Made by a program: the position numbers and the translations under genes
Shown: positions 53,702 to 61,061 of the stretch, in pieces
How positions within the stretch are numbered: the stretch's first letter is position 1
How the letters are laid out: the number at the start of each line of letters is the position of its first letter
Assembly: GCF_004801375.1 (NCBI RefSeq)
Contig: NZ_SSNZ01000002.1
Span: forward strand, 806,001-870,000
DNA from: Flavobacterium supellecticarium
GTDB taxonomy: Bacteria > Bacteroidota > Bacteroidia > Flavobacteriales > Flavobacteriaceae
DNA: 64,000 nucleotides
Direction of reading: 5' to 3'
The notes under the pieces: generated by a model
The model's input: the letters and a program-made list of their open reading frames with translations, nothing else
The model's database searches: none
What the model was told of the DNA's origin: nothing

Positions 53702-53810
53702 CCTGTAACTTTTCGTCCGTTGCGGAAATTGAAACTGAGTTCGCTCGGCTGAACAAAACGAACTTTTACAAGAAAAGTAGCTATGGCGCAAAACAGCTGT
53801 TGTAAGCAGG
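53702..53810. repeat. attC-like imperfect palindrome
   Basis: Left arm CCTGTAACTTTTCGTCCGTT and right arm AAAACAGCTGTTGTAAGCAGG are imperfect inverted repeats. The right arm matches the sites at 54283 and 55296 in order and spacing, and ends 20 nt before the lipoprotein gene's stop. Confidence 0.6.
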
Positions 53811-53829
53811 TTTTATTGATTTGAGTATA

Positions 53830-54180
53830 TCAATTTCTACAATCAATCATAACTGTTCCGGCTTGACAGATATAAACATCATTTACTTTTGTATTACATT
53901 TATAATGGGCTTTCAAATCTTGTTTGAGTTCTTCGTATTCTCTGTTTTCTACAACTTTTTGAATTTTAATATTGATTAATCTTCCAACTGGCGTGATAGT
54001 ATATAATCCATCACTTGTTGTTTTTGCATATTCTGAGCCACCAAGGATTCCATAACTTTCATAAGTTGTCTGTAATGATTCTACAAAAGAATCAGTTTCT
54101 CTAAACAATTCACTTTTATTAGGAGAACACCCGATTATAAAGAATAAATAAAAGGATAGAAATAGGATTTTAGTTTTCAT
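53830..54180 (-). CDS. small lipoprotein in an attC-flanked cassette, 116 aa
   Basis: Lipoprotein signal peptide (…LFFIIGC, lipobox IIGC), then a short soluble domain with three Cys residues (CNTKVNDVYICQAGTVMIDC) that may form disulphides. The gene lies between two attC-like palindromes (53702 and 54283), in the same orientation as its neighbour. The family is unknown. Confidence 0.65.
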   Translation of the reverse strand: MKTKILFLSFYLFFIIGCSPNKSELFRETDSFVESLQTTYESYGILGGSEYAKTTSDGLYTITPVGRLINIKIQKVVENREYEELKQDLKAHYKCNTKVNDVYICQAGTVMIDCRN

Positions 54181-54282
54181 GATTTCACTTTTAAAATTTT
54201 AGAAATTTACAATTAAAGGGTTCTTTTTAAATACGGTTTTCCGTAACAATTAAAATAAAAAGTTCTAAAAGTTCGTTTGAAA

Positions 54283-54416
54283 CCTGCTTACAACGTTCCG
54301 CGGCTTTGAGCCGTAGTGGTACGTTAAGGATAAATCTAATAAGAAATTGTAAGGTTCAGCATATTTTGAAAGAAAGATAAAACGAGCTATAGCGCAAAAC
54401 CGCTGTTATAGGCAGG
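54283..54416. repeat. attC-like imperfect palindrome, best example
   Basis: Left arm CCTGCTTACAACGTTCCGCGG; right arm CCGCTGTTATAGGCAGG. After reverse-complementing the right arm, CCTGC-TA-AAC and CGG-TTTTG align with a 3-nt asymmetry. It ends 6 nt before the stop of the next minus-strand gene. Confidence 0.65.
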
Positions 54417-54421
54417 TTTTA

Positions 54422-55267
54422 TTATTTAATAATCTTTCTCAAACTTTTCTTTATTCCATGTTTTTCTATTGAGTACCAATTTAATCCTGTACTAATTTTA
54501 TGAAGCTTGTTCAAATTTAATTTAGCAAACAGGAAAATATTTTTTTTCAATTTTTTTCTTCTCTTTTCCTTTTTCAATAGATAAGGAATACGGATAAGAA
54601 GCATTTCATAACTCATATATAGAGCTACAAAATAAAGAAATGGAATTAAAAATAATGTATACACAAATGGGAGTAATAAACTTTTAATATTTTGAATAGT
54701 TAAAAGTTGGTCATAGTATTTGTAAGTTTTATAACTGACATATATGAAGATTAAAATTCCAGTAATGGATAGGAATCTTTTCAAGCAACTTGCGACTTTC
54801 AAATGTTCTGAATTTGTTTTAGATGAATGCTCCGCAAAGATTTGAAGAACTCCAATGAAAGTCATAATTGGTATAACAATCATTTCTGTAGTGAAACTAA
54901 AAGTGTAAAAATTTGTAATGAATTCGAAAACTACGGTAGCTTTTAGGTTTTCTAAAACCATAGGTTTGAAATAAGTGAAATCTTTTACTTTACTGATGTT
55001 GAAAAGTAAAATTGTTGCCGAAGTGATCGACCATATAATTGTATCTTTTAGCAATGTTAGATCCCAAGTTCTTAAGTAATACAAACAAATCGTTACGACT
55101 GCTATATAAATGAATGTACTCCAAAGAAGGGTTTGAATTTTATAGTTAAAGAATGATTTTAGAAGAGGTAAAATTCCCTTAAATTTTAGAATAATTAGTG
55201 CTCCAACAATAAATATTGATGACCAGATTATAATTGCAACTTCTCTTGTGGAAAATATCTCAAACAT
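54422..55267 (-). CDS. polytopic membrane protein, 281 aa
   Basis: Six or more hydrophobic segments (for example IIWSSIFIVGALIILKF, LLWSTFIYIAVVTICLYYL, LFLIPFLYFVALYMSY) with a lysine-rich C-terminal tail. No transport or enzyme motif is visible. It sits between two attC-like sites (54283-54416 and 55296-55428), so it is the clearest cassette-like gene here. AT-rich, with an unknown role. Confidence 0.65.
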   Translation of the reverse strand: MFEIFSTREVAIIIWSSIFIVGALIILKFKGILPLLKSFFNYKIQTLLWSTFIYIAVVTICLYYLRTWDLTLLKDTIIWSITSATILLFNISKVKDFTYFKPMVLENLKATVVFEFITNFYTFSFTTEMIVIPIMTFIGVLQIFAEHSSKTNSEHLKVASCLKRFLSITGILIFIYVSYKTYKYYDQLLTIQNIKSLLLPFVYTLFLIPFLYFVALYMSYEMLLIRIPYLLKKEKRRKKLKKNIFLFAKLNLNKLHKISTGLNWYSIEKHGIKKSLRKIIK

Positions 55268-55295
55268 GATTTTTAAGTAGATGTTGTATAAACTT

Positions 55296-55428
55296 GCTGA
55301 TAACGTTCCATGGCTTTGCGCAGTGGCGGAACATTAATAATTTATAAGAAAGATAAGTAAAATTTGAATTAGCGGATTGTTTTCCAAGAAAGATAAACTA
55401 CCCATTACGCAAAGCTGCTGTTACCAGC
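55296..55428. repeat. attC-like imperfect palindrome
   Basis: Left arm GCTGATAACGTTCCATGGCTTTGCG and right arm ACGCAAAGCTGCTGTTACCAGC are inverted copies: GCTG-TAAC, then GCTTTGCG and TGG blocks align, with 3-nt asymmetry. Starts 29 nt upstream of the membrane protein start. Confidence 0.65.
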
Positions 55429-55431
55429 CGT

Positions 55432-55860
55432 TTTTCTTAAACTCTTTGTACTCTCTCATATGCTAGATTCCCGTGTTCATAGTATTCAATTTGACAGCTT
55501 CTTTCTGCAATATTTACAATAACATAAACCCCCGATAGCGCGGATTTACTTTGTCAGTTCGGCTAAAGCCTCGGGTGTGATACGTGCCTAAAACTAGAGA
55601 AAAATCTTATTTTAAATTAGGGATTTTGTAAAATAGCAGAGAAAGAGAGATTCGCCCCGAACCTGTTACAGTCAACAGTTTTCAAAACTACCTTAATCGA
55701 ACCTTTGCCATTTCTCCAATAGATCCTAACCGCTTATCGATTTTTATAAAGTTTTGGAATAGTACCGCAAATATGTAAATTGCACTATCTCAAATAGGGT
55801 TCTATAGGCCGTCTAATAAAAGATCCACAAAAGCAATACAACTTTAAATTATAGGTAATT
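55432..55860. other. intergenic region with a half REP and a tRNA relic
   Basis: No gene. 55536-55548 (GATAGCGCGGATT) is half of the REP-like palindrome. 55637-55717 is a decayed tRNA-Ser copy. The rest is AT-rich sequence with no further signal. Confidence 0.6.
55637..55717 (-). pseudogene. decayed tRNA-Ser copy
   Basis: Aligns base-by-base along most of its length to the intact tRNA-Ser (59694-59778): GAGAAAGAGAGATTCG, CCTGTTACAGTCAACAG and a GCCATTTCTCC end. It has lost several bases and has changes in the D-arm, anticodon arm and T-arm, so it cannot fold as a tRNA. Confidence 0.75.
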
Positions 55861-56136
55861 ATGTTTTTTAAAAAGGAAGTTAAAATATCTAAAAACTTTG
55901 GAGAAGAATATATTGAAAAGGTAATATCATTTCTAATGCCTGAATTTACAATTTCTTTTAAAAGAACAAATGTGATTGAAATGGATTTGATTTTTTATGA
56001 TTATATAATTGATGGAAATGAGGTTACTTTTCTTTCTGAAACAATGGTAGGCACATCTATTCTAGGTAAAAAGAAAATAATTGACAGAATCAAAAAGAAA
56101 ATGAAGGAAGATAATACAGGATTTTTTGATATCTAA
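55861..56136 (+). CDS. hypothetical small protein, 91 aa
   Basis: 91 aa, N-terminal amphipathic helix (MFFKKEVKISKNFGEEYIEK), central strand-rich stretch (DLIFYDYIIDGNEVTFLSET), basic end. No family recognised. Oriented against its attC-flanked neighbours and not clearly a cassette. The preceding 140 nt holds only the tRNA-like relic. Confidence 0.5.
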   Translation: MFFKKEVKISKNFGEEYIEKVISFLMPEFTISFKRTNVIEMDLIFYDYIIDGNEVTFLSETMVGTSILGKKKIIDRIKKKMKEDNTGFFDI

Positions 56137-56214
56137 ATGGCAAATGTAAATTCAAAAAATAGTCAGCCTATTTTAAGGATAGTCGAAAAAATAAAAGGGT
56201 TGCAAAATTTACTT

Positions 56215-56247
56215 CAGATAGCGCGGATTGCAAATCCGCGCTATCTG
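56215..56247. repeat. REP-like palindrome, full copy
   Basis: Perfect 15-bp inverted repeat (56215-56229 with 56233-56247), 3-nt loop, containing GATAGCGCGGATT as at 48651 and 55536. Palindromic intergenic elements of this type are mobilised by RAYT transposases. A RAYT-like but altered gene is at 45889. Confidence 0.8.
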
Positions 56248-56260
56248 GGTCTTTAATAAA

Positions 56261-56333
56261 GTGGCGGGTTGTGAGAGGTATCACAATCGAACACCTGATG
56301 CCGCTTTGTTGTATTATAATAAGGTTGGATGAG
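56261..56333. repeat. dispersed repeat, copy 2 (mate 53579-53645)
   Basis: Shares GCGGG-TTG..AGGTATCACAAT and CGAACACCTGATG with the copy at 53579. Confidence 0.6.
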
Positions 56334-56551
56334 GTAATAATTATTAGATTCTTTTAGTATTGACAATATGGTTTATTATTTATAATCCCTCGAAGTTTAG
56401 CGAAGTGATTCTATTAGAAGTGAAACACTCACCATAGATAATATTTGACAGAAGCATCACAATTTAATCACTTTACTTTGCGCGCTAAGCTCTTGTGAGC
56501 AAAAGCCCTATTGTTCGTATGAAGCGATATTGCTTCATTTTTTGGACATAG

Positions 56552-57499
56552 TCATTTATAGGATTGCATTTGCCAATTAAGGATATTTCGTTCGTTTTTA
56601 TCCACTCCAACACCAACTAAAATTATTTTCTTTTTAGTAGTAAAATATTTTTGATAATATTTTTTCTGTTTAATCTGCTCAATCGCAATTGAACTGTCGT
56701 TTTGTTTGAACTCTATAATATGAATATAGTTGTCGGTTTCAATAACGGAATCAATTCGTCCTATGTTGGTTTCCAGTTCAGATTCAATTTTAAAGTCAAG
56801 CAGTGTCAACAATAGATGAATATGGCTATGGAAATAACCTTCAGTAATTTTCATGCCGTAGGACATGCTTGCAAAAACACTTTGGATTAATTTGAAAAAT
56901 TTGTTCAAGTCGTTGACCGAAAGCGCTTTCTTTAAATTCGTGAGTTTTTCAAATTTAATTGGAAGTAAATTATTTCCGTTAATCTCTGATGAACCATCAA
57001 TTTCAATATACTTCAACTTGAGTTGAGCTATTAAATCAACAATTGCTCTTTGTCTTGCGAGTTCTTTAGCAATTCCTTTTTCAGTCGTTAAACTTTCAAA
57101 AGGAGAACCTGTACGCATGTTTCTTTTAATATTGATTTGCCTGATGCCGTATGGAATACCTAATATTTTTTTGAACTTAATAGATATATCGTTTTTATGA
57201 TTAGTATTCCACTCATCCACTCTCACTTTATTTTGCTCTATCAAACTTGGAATTACACGAATTGTGTCTACAACTGTACATCCAAGTTTATAACAATGAT
57301 CGTAGTTCTTCATGATTTTTTTTTCAAGTTCTGATGAATTTCTAAATGCAAACAAAAATCCAATAATACCCAATCCCATTTCAATTGCATACTTTTTGTC
57401 CCGAGCGTTGTCGTAAAAAGTGTTAGCAATTTGAAAATGCTTATCAAACTCTTCTTTATAAGTTGTCTCGTAGATATTTATAAGTTCTTGATCATTCAT
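56552..57499 (-). CDS. PD-(D/E)XK nuclease domain protein (PDDEXK_9-like)
   Basis: 315 aa. The C-terminal domain (about 215-315) has the PDDEXK_9 pattern: GYFHSHIHLLLTLLDF, ESELETNIGRIDSVIET (catalytic D in GRID), YIHIIEFKQND (E-x-K), and KKKIILVGVGVDKNERNI. Members normally follow an AAA-ATPase-like domain. Here the N-terminus is a GxxxFLxxF-type helical domain (about 1-100) instead. Likely a DNA nuclease of a mobile or defence gene. Alone on the minus strand, near the tRNA relic. Confidence 0.8.
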   Translation of the reverse strand: MNDQELINIYETTYKEEFDKHFQIANTFYDNARDKKYAIEMGLGIIGFLFAFRNSSELEKKIMKNYDHCYKLGCTVVDTIRVIPSLIEQNKVRVDEWNTNHKNDISIKFKKILGIPYGIRQINIKRNMRTGSPFESLTTEKGIAKELARQRAIVDLIAQLKLKYIEIDGSSEINGNNLLPIKFEKLTNLKKALSVNDLNKFFKLIQSVFASMSYGMKITEGYFHSHIHLLLTLLDFKIESELETNIGRIDSVIETDNYIHIIEFKQNDSSIAIEQIKQKKYYQKYFTTKKKIILVGVGVDKNERNILNWQMQSYK

Positions 57500-57662
57500 T
57501 TCTTACCGTTAGTTTATAATTACTGCGCCATTATGGGTTGCTGCTAATATCCCTCATATTGACGTTTAAGAAAATATTGTTATGAAACCGAAAGTTGAAA
57601 CTACTGAGGATTTCAGTAAAAAATAAATGAATTATTATACAAAATCTATGCTATATACTGGT

Positions 57663-58229
57663 TTACAATTGCAATATTAATTTCCCTGAGTTAACTCCAT
57701 GTACAAAGTTTAAACTTAATTGCCCGAACTTTTTATTGTCAAATATTTCATTTGGGTTATCAATATACTTATGGCTAAGCTCTCTGTAATCCAGAGAATA
57801 TTCTTTATAACTAAAAGGTTCTACAAATAGTGTCGGAGAAATATTTCTATCTATTCCTTGAACTTGCAAGACATAATTCCCATCTGTTGTTTTTGGACGG
57901 TCCATTTTCGGAAAACTATCATTTACAAATTTCATAAGCATCAATGAACGAAGTTTTGTTTCGAAAGATGTCTTGTCGTATTCTTCTATATAATATCCCG
58001 GTTTTACATATGCTTGATAAAGATATAAAGGTTGGCTAGATTGATTTTTTATCCCTAAAATAAATGTATTATTATCTGTATCAAAATACGGTAACAAATC
58101 TGCTCCATCTATGCTTGACTTTATTTTACTTTTTAAAGCTTTATTTATTATAGTAAATATCCCTATACCGAAAAGGATATCAATGAATCCATATTTGGAA
58201 AGCCATTCTAATATGTTTAATATAACCAT
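57663..58229 (-). CDS. hypothetical protein with an N-terminal membrane segment, 188 aa
   Basis: A hydrophobic N-terminus (WLSKYGFIDILFGIGIFTIIN, about 9-28) resembles a single transmembrane anchor. A soluble beta-rich domain follows, with YFDTDNNTFILGIKNQSSQPLYLYQAY. No recognised family. Its gene end lies about 163 nt from the nuclease start at 57499 and its own start 130 nt from the CBS gene end. Orientation and AT content fit the accessory zone. Confidence 0.55.
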   Translation of the reverse strand: MVILNILEWLSKYGFIDILFGIGIFTIINKALKSKIKSSIDGADLLPYFDTDNNTFILGIKNQSSQPLYLYQAYVKPGYYIEEYDKTSFETKLRSLMLMKFVNDSFPKMDRPKTTDGNYVLQVQGIDRNISPTLFVEPFSYKEYSLDYRELSHKYIDNPNEIFDNKKFGQLSLNFVHGVNSGKLILQL

Positions 58230-58358
58230 TTTATTTTTTAATGTTAGTTATGAAGGTAAGCTTAATATTCAAAAGTTTAGCATCTCTAGTGCAATTCAAG
58301 AAAGATCATTAAGTATTGAGAGTTAATGTTAGTCGAGTGCTATTAGCTAGAGCCTTTT

Positions 58359-59405
58359 TTAAAATACTTTTAAATTTCTTAGAGTTTGTAAGAGCCTAAC
58401 AAAATTTCTAAGTGTTTCTGTGCTTTTAGCCTCTAAACCATCTGGATCAAAATGCATAATGTTATTCCTAATTACTCTAATTTTATCTAATTCAAAGCAA
58501 AATATTTTTCTATCAATCGAAAGTTTTAACTTTTCCCAAATTTCCGGAACTTCACAAATTCTTTGATATTCGCCAAATGTTAAATCTGCGACCGATTCTA
58601 TTTTTCTGTTTTCATCTTTAGAATCTTTTCCTTTTTCAAGTTCTTCTTTGTTAACAGTAACAAGAATTTGTCTTACGTGATTTTCAATTTCAGCTACTAA
58701 TAAAAAAGGTTCTGTCAATTGTTTAAATTGTAAGCTTAGATCACTTGCCGTTACTATTCCACAAATTTCATCCGCCTTGTTTTTTACCAAAATATAATCA
58801 TGCTCAATAATTATCGGTAAAGCCTTGAAAAGGGATGTTTCTTCTGAGATCAGTTGAAAATTGGGTTCCATTAATTCCCTAACTATAGAGGAAGAATTTT
58901 TGACGGATAGTTTTTGGCCTATTGACCTCCAACTAATTACACCTTTTAGTCCTCTATTAGGCTGTTGCATAACTGGAAGCTGAGAATAATCATGGGTCAT
59001 CATTAAAGTTATAGCTTCAGAAAGCTCACTATCCGGTTTTACGAAAATTAATTCTTTATTCGCGGCTTCTAATCTTGAAATTCTATAGGTTGGATCATCA
59101 AAGTTCAGTACATCGTCAGTAGATTTCTCTGCAATATTTTCAGGCTGATTTTCATCCTTATTTTTTTCATTTTTTGCAGGTACAACTTTTCTAAACTCAA
59201 TCAATGAATCAATATATACACTATTAAAATCTGGGTAAGTTTCTAATCCATTGATTTTTAAATTGTATCTAATGGCTGATACAACTCCCCAGCCTCTTCT
59301 TTGTGATCCCCAAAACCAATAAAGGAAATTTCGTACACTAATTGATTCAACTTTTTCTCCTTTATCTAGTTTTTCTTTAATTTCTTTTAATTTCTCACTA
59401 TACAT
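58359..59405 (-). CDS. CBS-pair protein with a HEPN-like C-terminus
   Basis: 348 aa. N-terminal helical domain (1-70, with RRGWGVVSAIRYNLK), two CBS domains (about 115-235: KELIFVKPDSELSEAITLMM, LPVMQQ, GVISWRSIGQKL, EICGIVTASDL), and a C-terminal helical domain (about 245-345). The last contains RNNIMH (R-x4-H), the catalytic motif of HEPN ribonucleases. CBS pairs bind adenylates, so nucleotide-gated RNA cleavage would fit a defence role. This is inference. AT-rich. Confidence 0.65.
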   Translation of the reverse strand: MYSEKLKEIKEKLDKGEKVESISVRNFLYWFWGSQRRGWGVVSAIRYNLKINGLETYPDFNSVYIDSLIEFRKVVPAKNEKNKDENQPENIAEKSTDDVLNFDDPTYRISRLEAANKELIFVKPDSELSEAITLMMTHDYSQLPVMQQPNRGLKGVISWRSIGQKLSVKNSSSIVRELMEPNFQLISEETSLFKALPIIIEHDYILVKNKADEICGIVTASDLSLQFKQLTEPFLLVAEIENHVRQILVTVNKEELEKGKDSKDENRKIESVADLTFGEYQRICEVPEIWEKLKLSIDRKIFCFELDKIRVIRNNIMHFDPDGLEAKSTETLRNFVRLLQTLRNLKVF

Positions 59406-59446
59406 AAATTATAATAGCTTGGTTGAGATTTTCCTTAGGATTCTTT

Positions 59447-59592
59447 TTTCACGAAACCTTACATATCTATATTTAGTAGAAGAGCGAGATCACAAGATTT
59501 GTAAAACCCGAAAGAAACTAATTTATACCCAATAAAACAATACGTATTTTTACCTAATTTACAAGATAAAGCATTGAATTATAAATCATAAT
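59447..59592. repeat. about 140-nt dispersed repeat, copy 2 (mate 33114-33254)
   Basis: Same blocks in the same order as copy 1, including CACGAAACC, AAGAAAC, CAATACGTATTTTTAC and ATTG/CATAA. Upstream of the CBS gene. Confidence 0.6.
59541..59556. promoter_or_regulatory. TACGTATTTTTACCTA motif within repeat copy 2
   Basis: Same core as 868, 6993, 23202 and 33193. The nearest start in the opposite orientation is the CBS gene at 59405. Regulatory role here is uncertain. Confidence 0.3.
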
Positions 59593-59649
59593 AAAAATAG
59601 ACGAGAGTTTTATTTACCAGAGAAGAAAATCACAAAGTATAGCAAACAA

Positions 59650-59678
59650 AAAAGCCCTGATCATAAATCAGGGCTTTT
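59650..59678 (-). terminator. terminator of tRNA-Ser
   Basis: AAAAGCCCTGAT (59650-59661) pairs with ATCAGGGCTTTT (59667-59678). On the minus strand it lies 16 nt after the tRNA 3' end and is followed by a T-rich stretch. Possibly bidirectional. Confidence 0.85.
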
Positions 59679-59693
59679 GTAAGAAAATTCTCG

Positions 59694-59778
59694 CGGAGAA
59701 AGAGGGATTCGAACCCCCGGACCTGTTACAGTCAACAGTTTTCAAGACTGCCGCAATCGACCACTCTGCCATTTCTCC
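59694..59778 (-). tRNA. tRNA-Ser (anticodon TGA)
   Basis: 85-nt tRNA on the minus strand. Acceptor stem GGAGAAA/TTTCTCC with discriminator G. The anticodon loop CTTGAAA reads anticodon TGA. It has a long variable arm, as serine tRNAs do, and a T-loop GTTCGAATC. CCA is not encoded. A decayed copy is at 55637-55717. Confidence 0.95.
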
Positions 59779-59924
59779 AATAAGACGCAACCGCTTTAGG
59801 ATTGCGGTTGCAAATATAGTGTGTTTTCCGGGTTTTACAAGTCTTTTGTGCTATAAAATCACCAAAAAAAGTGATTGGTTTTGTAACTAATTTATAGTGA
59901 CCGACTTATAAAGTAAGGGTTTGA

Positions 59925-61061
59925 TTAAAAACCTACGTATTCAGTGATTTCCAAACCGTATCCAATCATCCCCACACGTTTGGTTTGCTCGGAATTGGAT
60001 AACAAACGGATTTTGCAGATATCCAAATCGTGTAGCATTTGGGCTCCGATTCCGAAATCTTTGGTGTCGATCTTGATCTGAGGTGCTTTGTTTACGCCTT
60101 GTGCCTGTAAATTTTTCAGTTCTGACAAACGGTTTAGCATATCAGATGACTGGATTTCTTGGTTGATAAACAATATCGCGCCACGGCCTTCCTCGTTGAT
60201 ACGACGGAACATATCATCCAAACGTTTGTCGGCATCATTCGTAAGCGTTCCTAAAATGTCGTTATTCACATGCGTGGAATTGATACGCGTCAGGATCGAT
60301 TCGCCAGAGCTCCAGCTTCCTTTGGTAAGCGCAATATGCACTTGTTTGTTGGTGATTTGTAGATAAGCACGAAGGCGGAACGTTCCGAAACGGGTTTCAA
60401 TCTCGAAATCTTCTTTTTTCTGAATCAAGCTGTCGTGTTGCATTCTGTAGGCTACCAATGCCTCAATCGATACGATTTTAAGATCGAATCGTTTGGCTAC
60501 TTCCATCAATTGTGGTAAACGTGCCATCGATCCGTCTTCGTTTAAGATTTCAACAAGGATTCCGGCTGGTTTTAAGCCTGCCAGACGCGCTAAATCGATT
60601 GCGGCTTCCGTATGACCGGTACGACGCAATACACCGCCTTGTTTGGCGCGTAATGGGAAAATATGTCCTGGTCGACCAAGGTCTTCCGGTTTGGTGTTGT
60701 CATCTACTAATGAAAGGATCGTTTTGGCTCTGTCGTGAACCGAAATACCTGTGGTACAACCATGCCCTTTTAAGTCGACCGAAACGGTAAACTGAGTTTC
60801 ATGAAGTACGGTATTGTTGGTTACCATCAGGTTTAAATCAAGTTCCTTACATCTGGCTTCCGTTAAAGGAGCACAAATCAAACCACGACCATGGGTAGCC
60901 ATAAAGTTGATCATCTCAGGAGTCACTTTTTCAGCGGCTGCGATAAAGTCGCCTTCATTTTCGCGATCTTCGTCATCTACAACAATAATAATTTTACCTT
61001 GTCGGATGTCTTCAATAGCTTCTTCTATAGTGTGGAGTTGTATGTTAGTGTTAGTTGCCAT
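59925..61061 (-). CDS. ribB: 3,4-dihydroxy-2-butanone-4-phosphate synthase (RibB) with degenerate GCHII-like C-terminus
   Basis: 378 aa from the ATG at 61061 ([15 protein letters not shown]), which is preferred over an upstream start at 61127 lying inside the preceding gene. The N-terminal domain (about 10-205) has [26 protein letters not shown]-x-HDR and HTEAAIDLA, the catalytic core that converts ribulose 5-phosphate to dihydroxybutanone phosphate for riboflavin synthesis. The C-terminal GTP-cyclohydrolase-II-like domain lacks the three zinc Cys residues, so it is probably not catalytic. The first codons overlap the LptF/G gene by 11 nt. Confidence 0.93.
   Translation of the reverse strand: MATNTNIQLHTIEEAIEDIRQGKIIIVVDDEDRENEGDFIAAAEKVTPEMINFMATHGRGLICAPLTEARCKELDLNLMVTNNTVLHETQFTVSVDLKGHGCTTGISVHDRAKTILSLVDDNTKPEDLGRPGHIFPLRAKQGGVLRRTGHTEAAIDLARLAGLKPAGILVEILNEDGSMARLPQLMEVAKRFDLKIVSIEALVAYRMQHDSLIQKKEDFEIETRFGTFRLRAYLQITNKQVHIALTKGSWSSGESILTRINSTHVNNDILGTLTNDADKRLDDMFRRINEEGRGAILFINQEIQSSDMLNRLSELKNLQAQGVNKAPQIKIDTKDFGIGAQMLHDLDICKIRLLSNSEQTKRVGMIGYGLEITEYVGF

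Larger units (their letters stand above)
53122..53829. other. intergenic accessory zone
   Basis: 708 nt without a gene. It holds a terminator-like hairpin (53547-53567), a repeat related to that at 56261 (53579-53645) and an attC-like palindrome (53702-53810). Confidence 0.7.
56137..56551. other. intergenic region with REP palindrome and repeat
   Basis: 415 nt containing the REP-like palindrome at 56215-56247 and the second copy of the tRNA-like repeat at 56261-56333. No gene. Confidence 0.6.
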
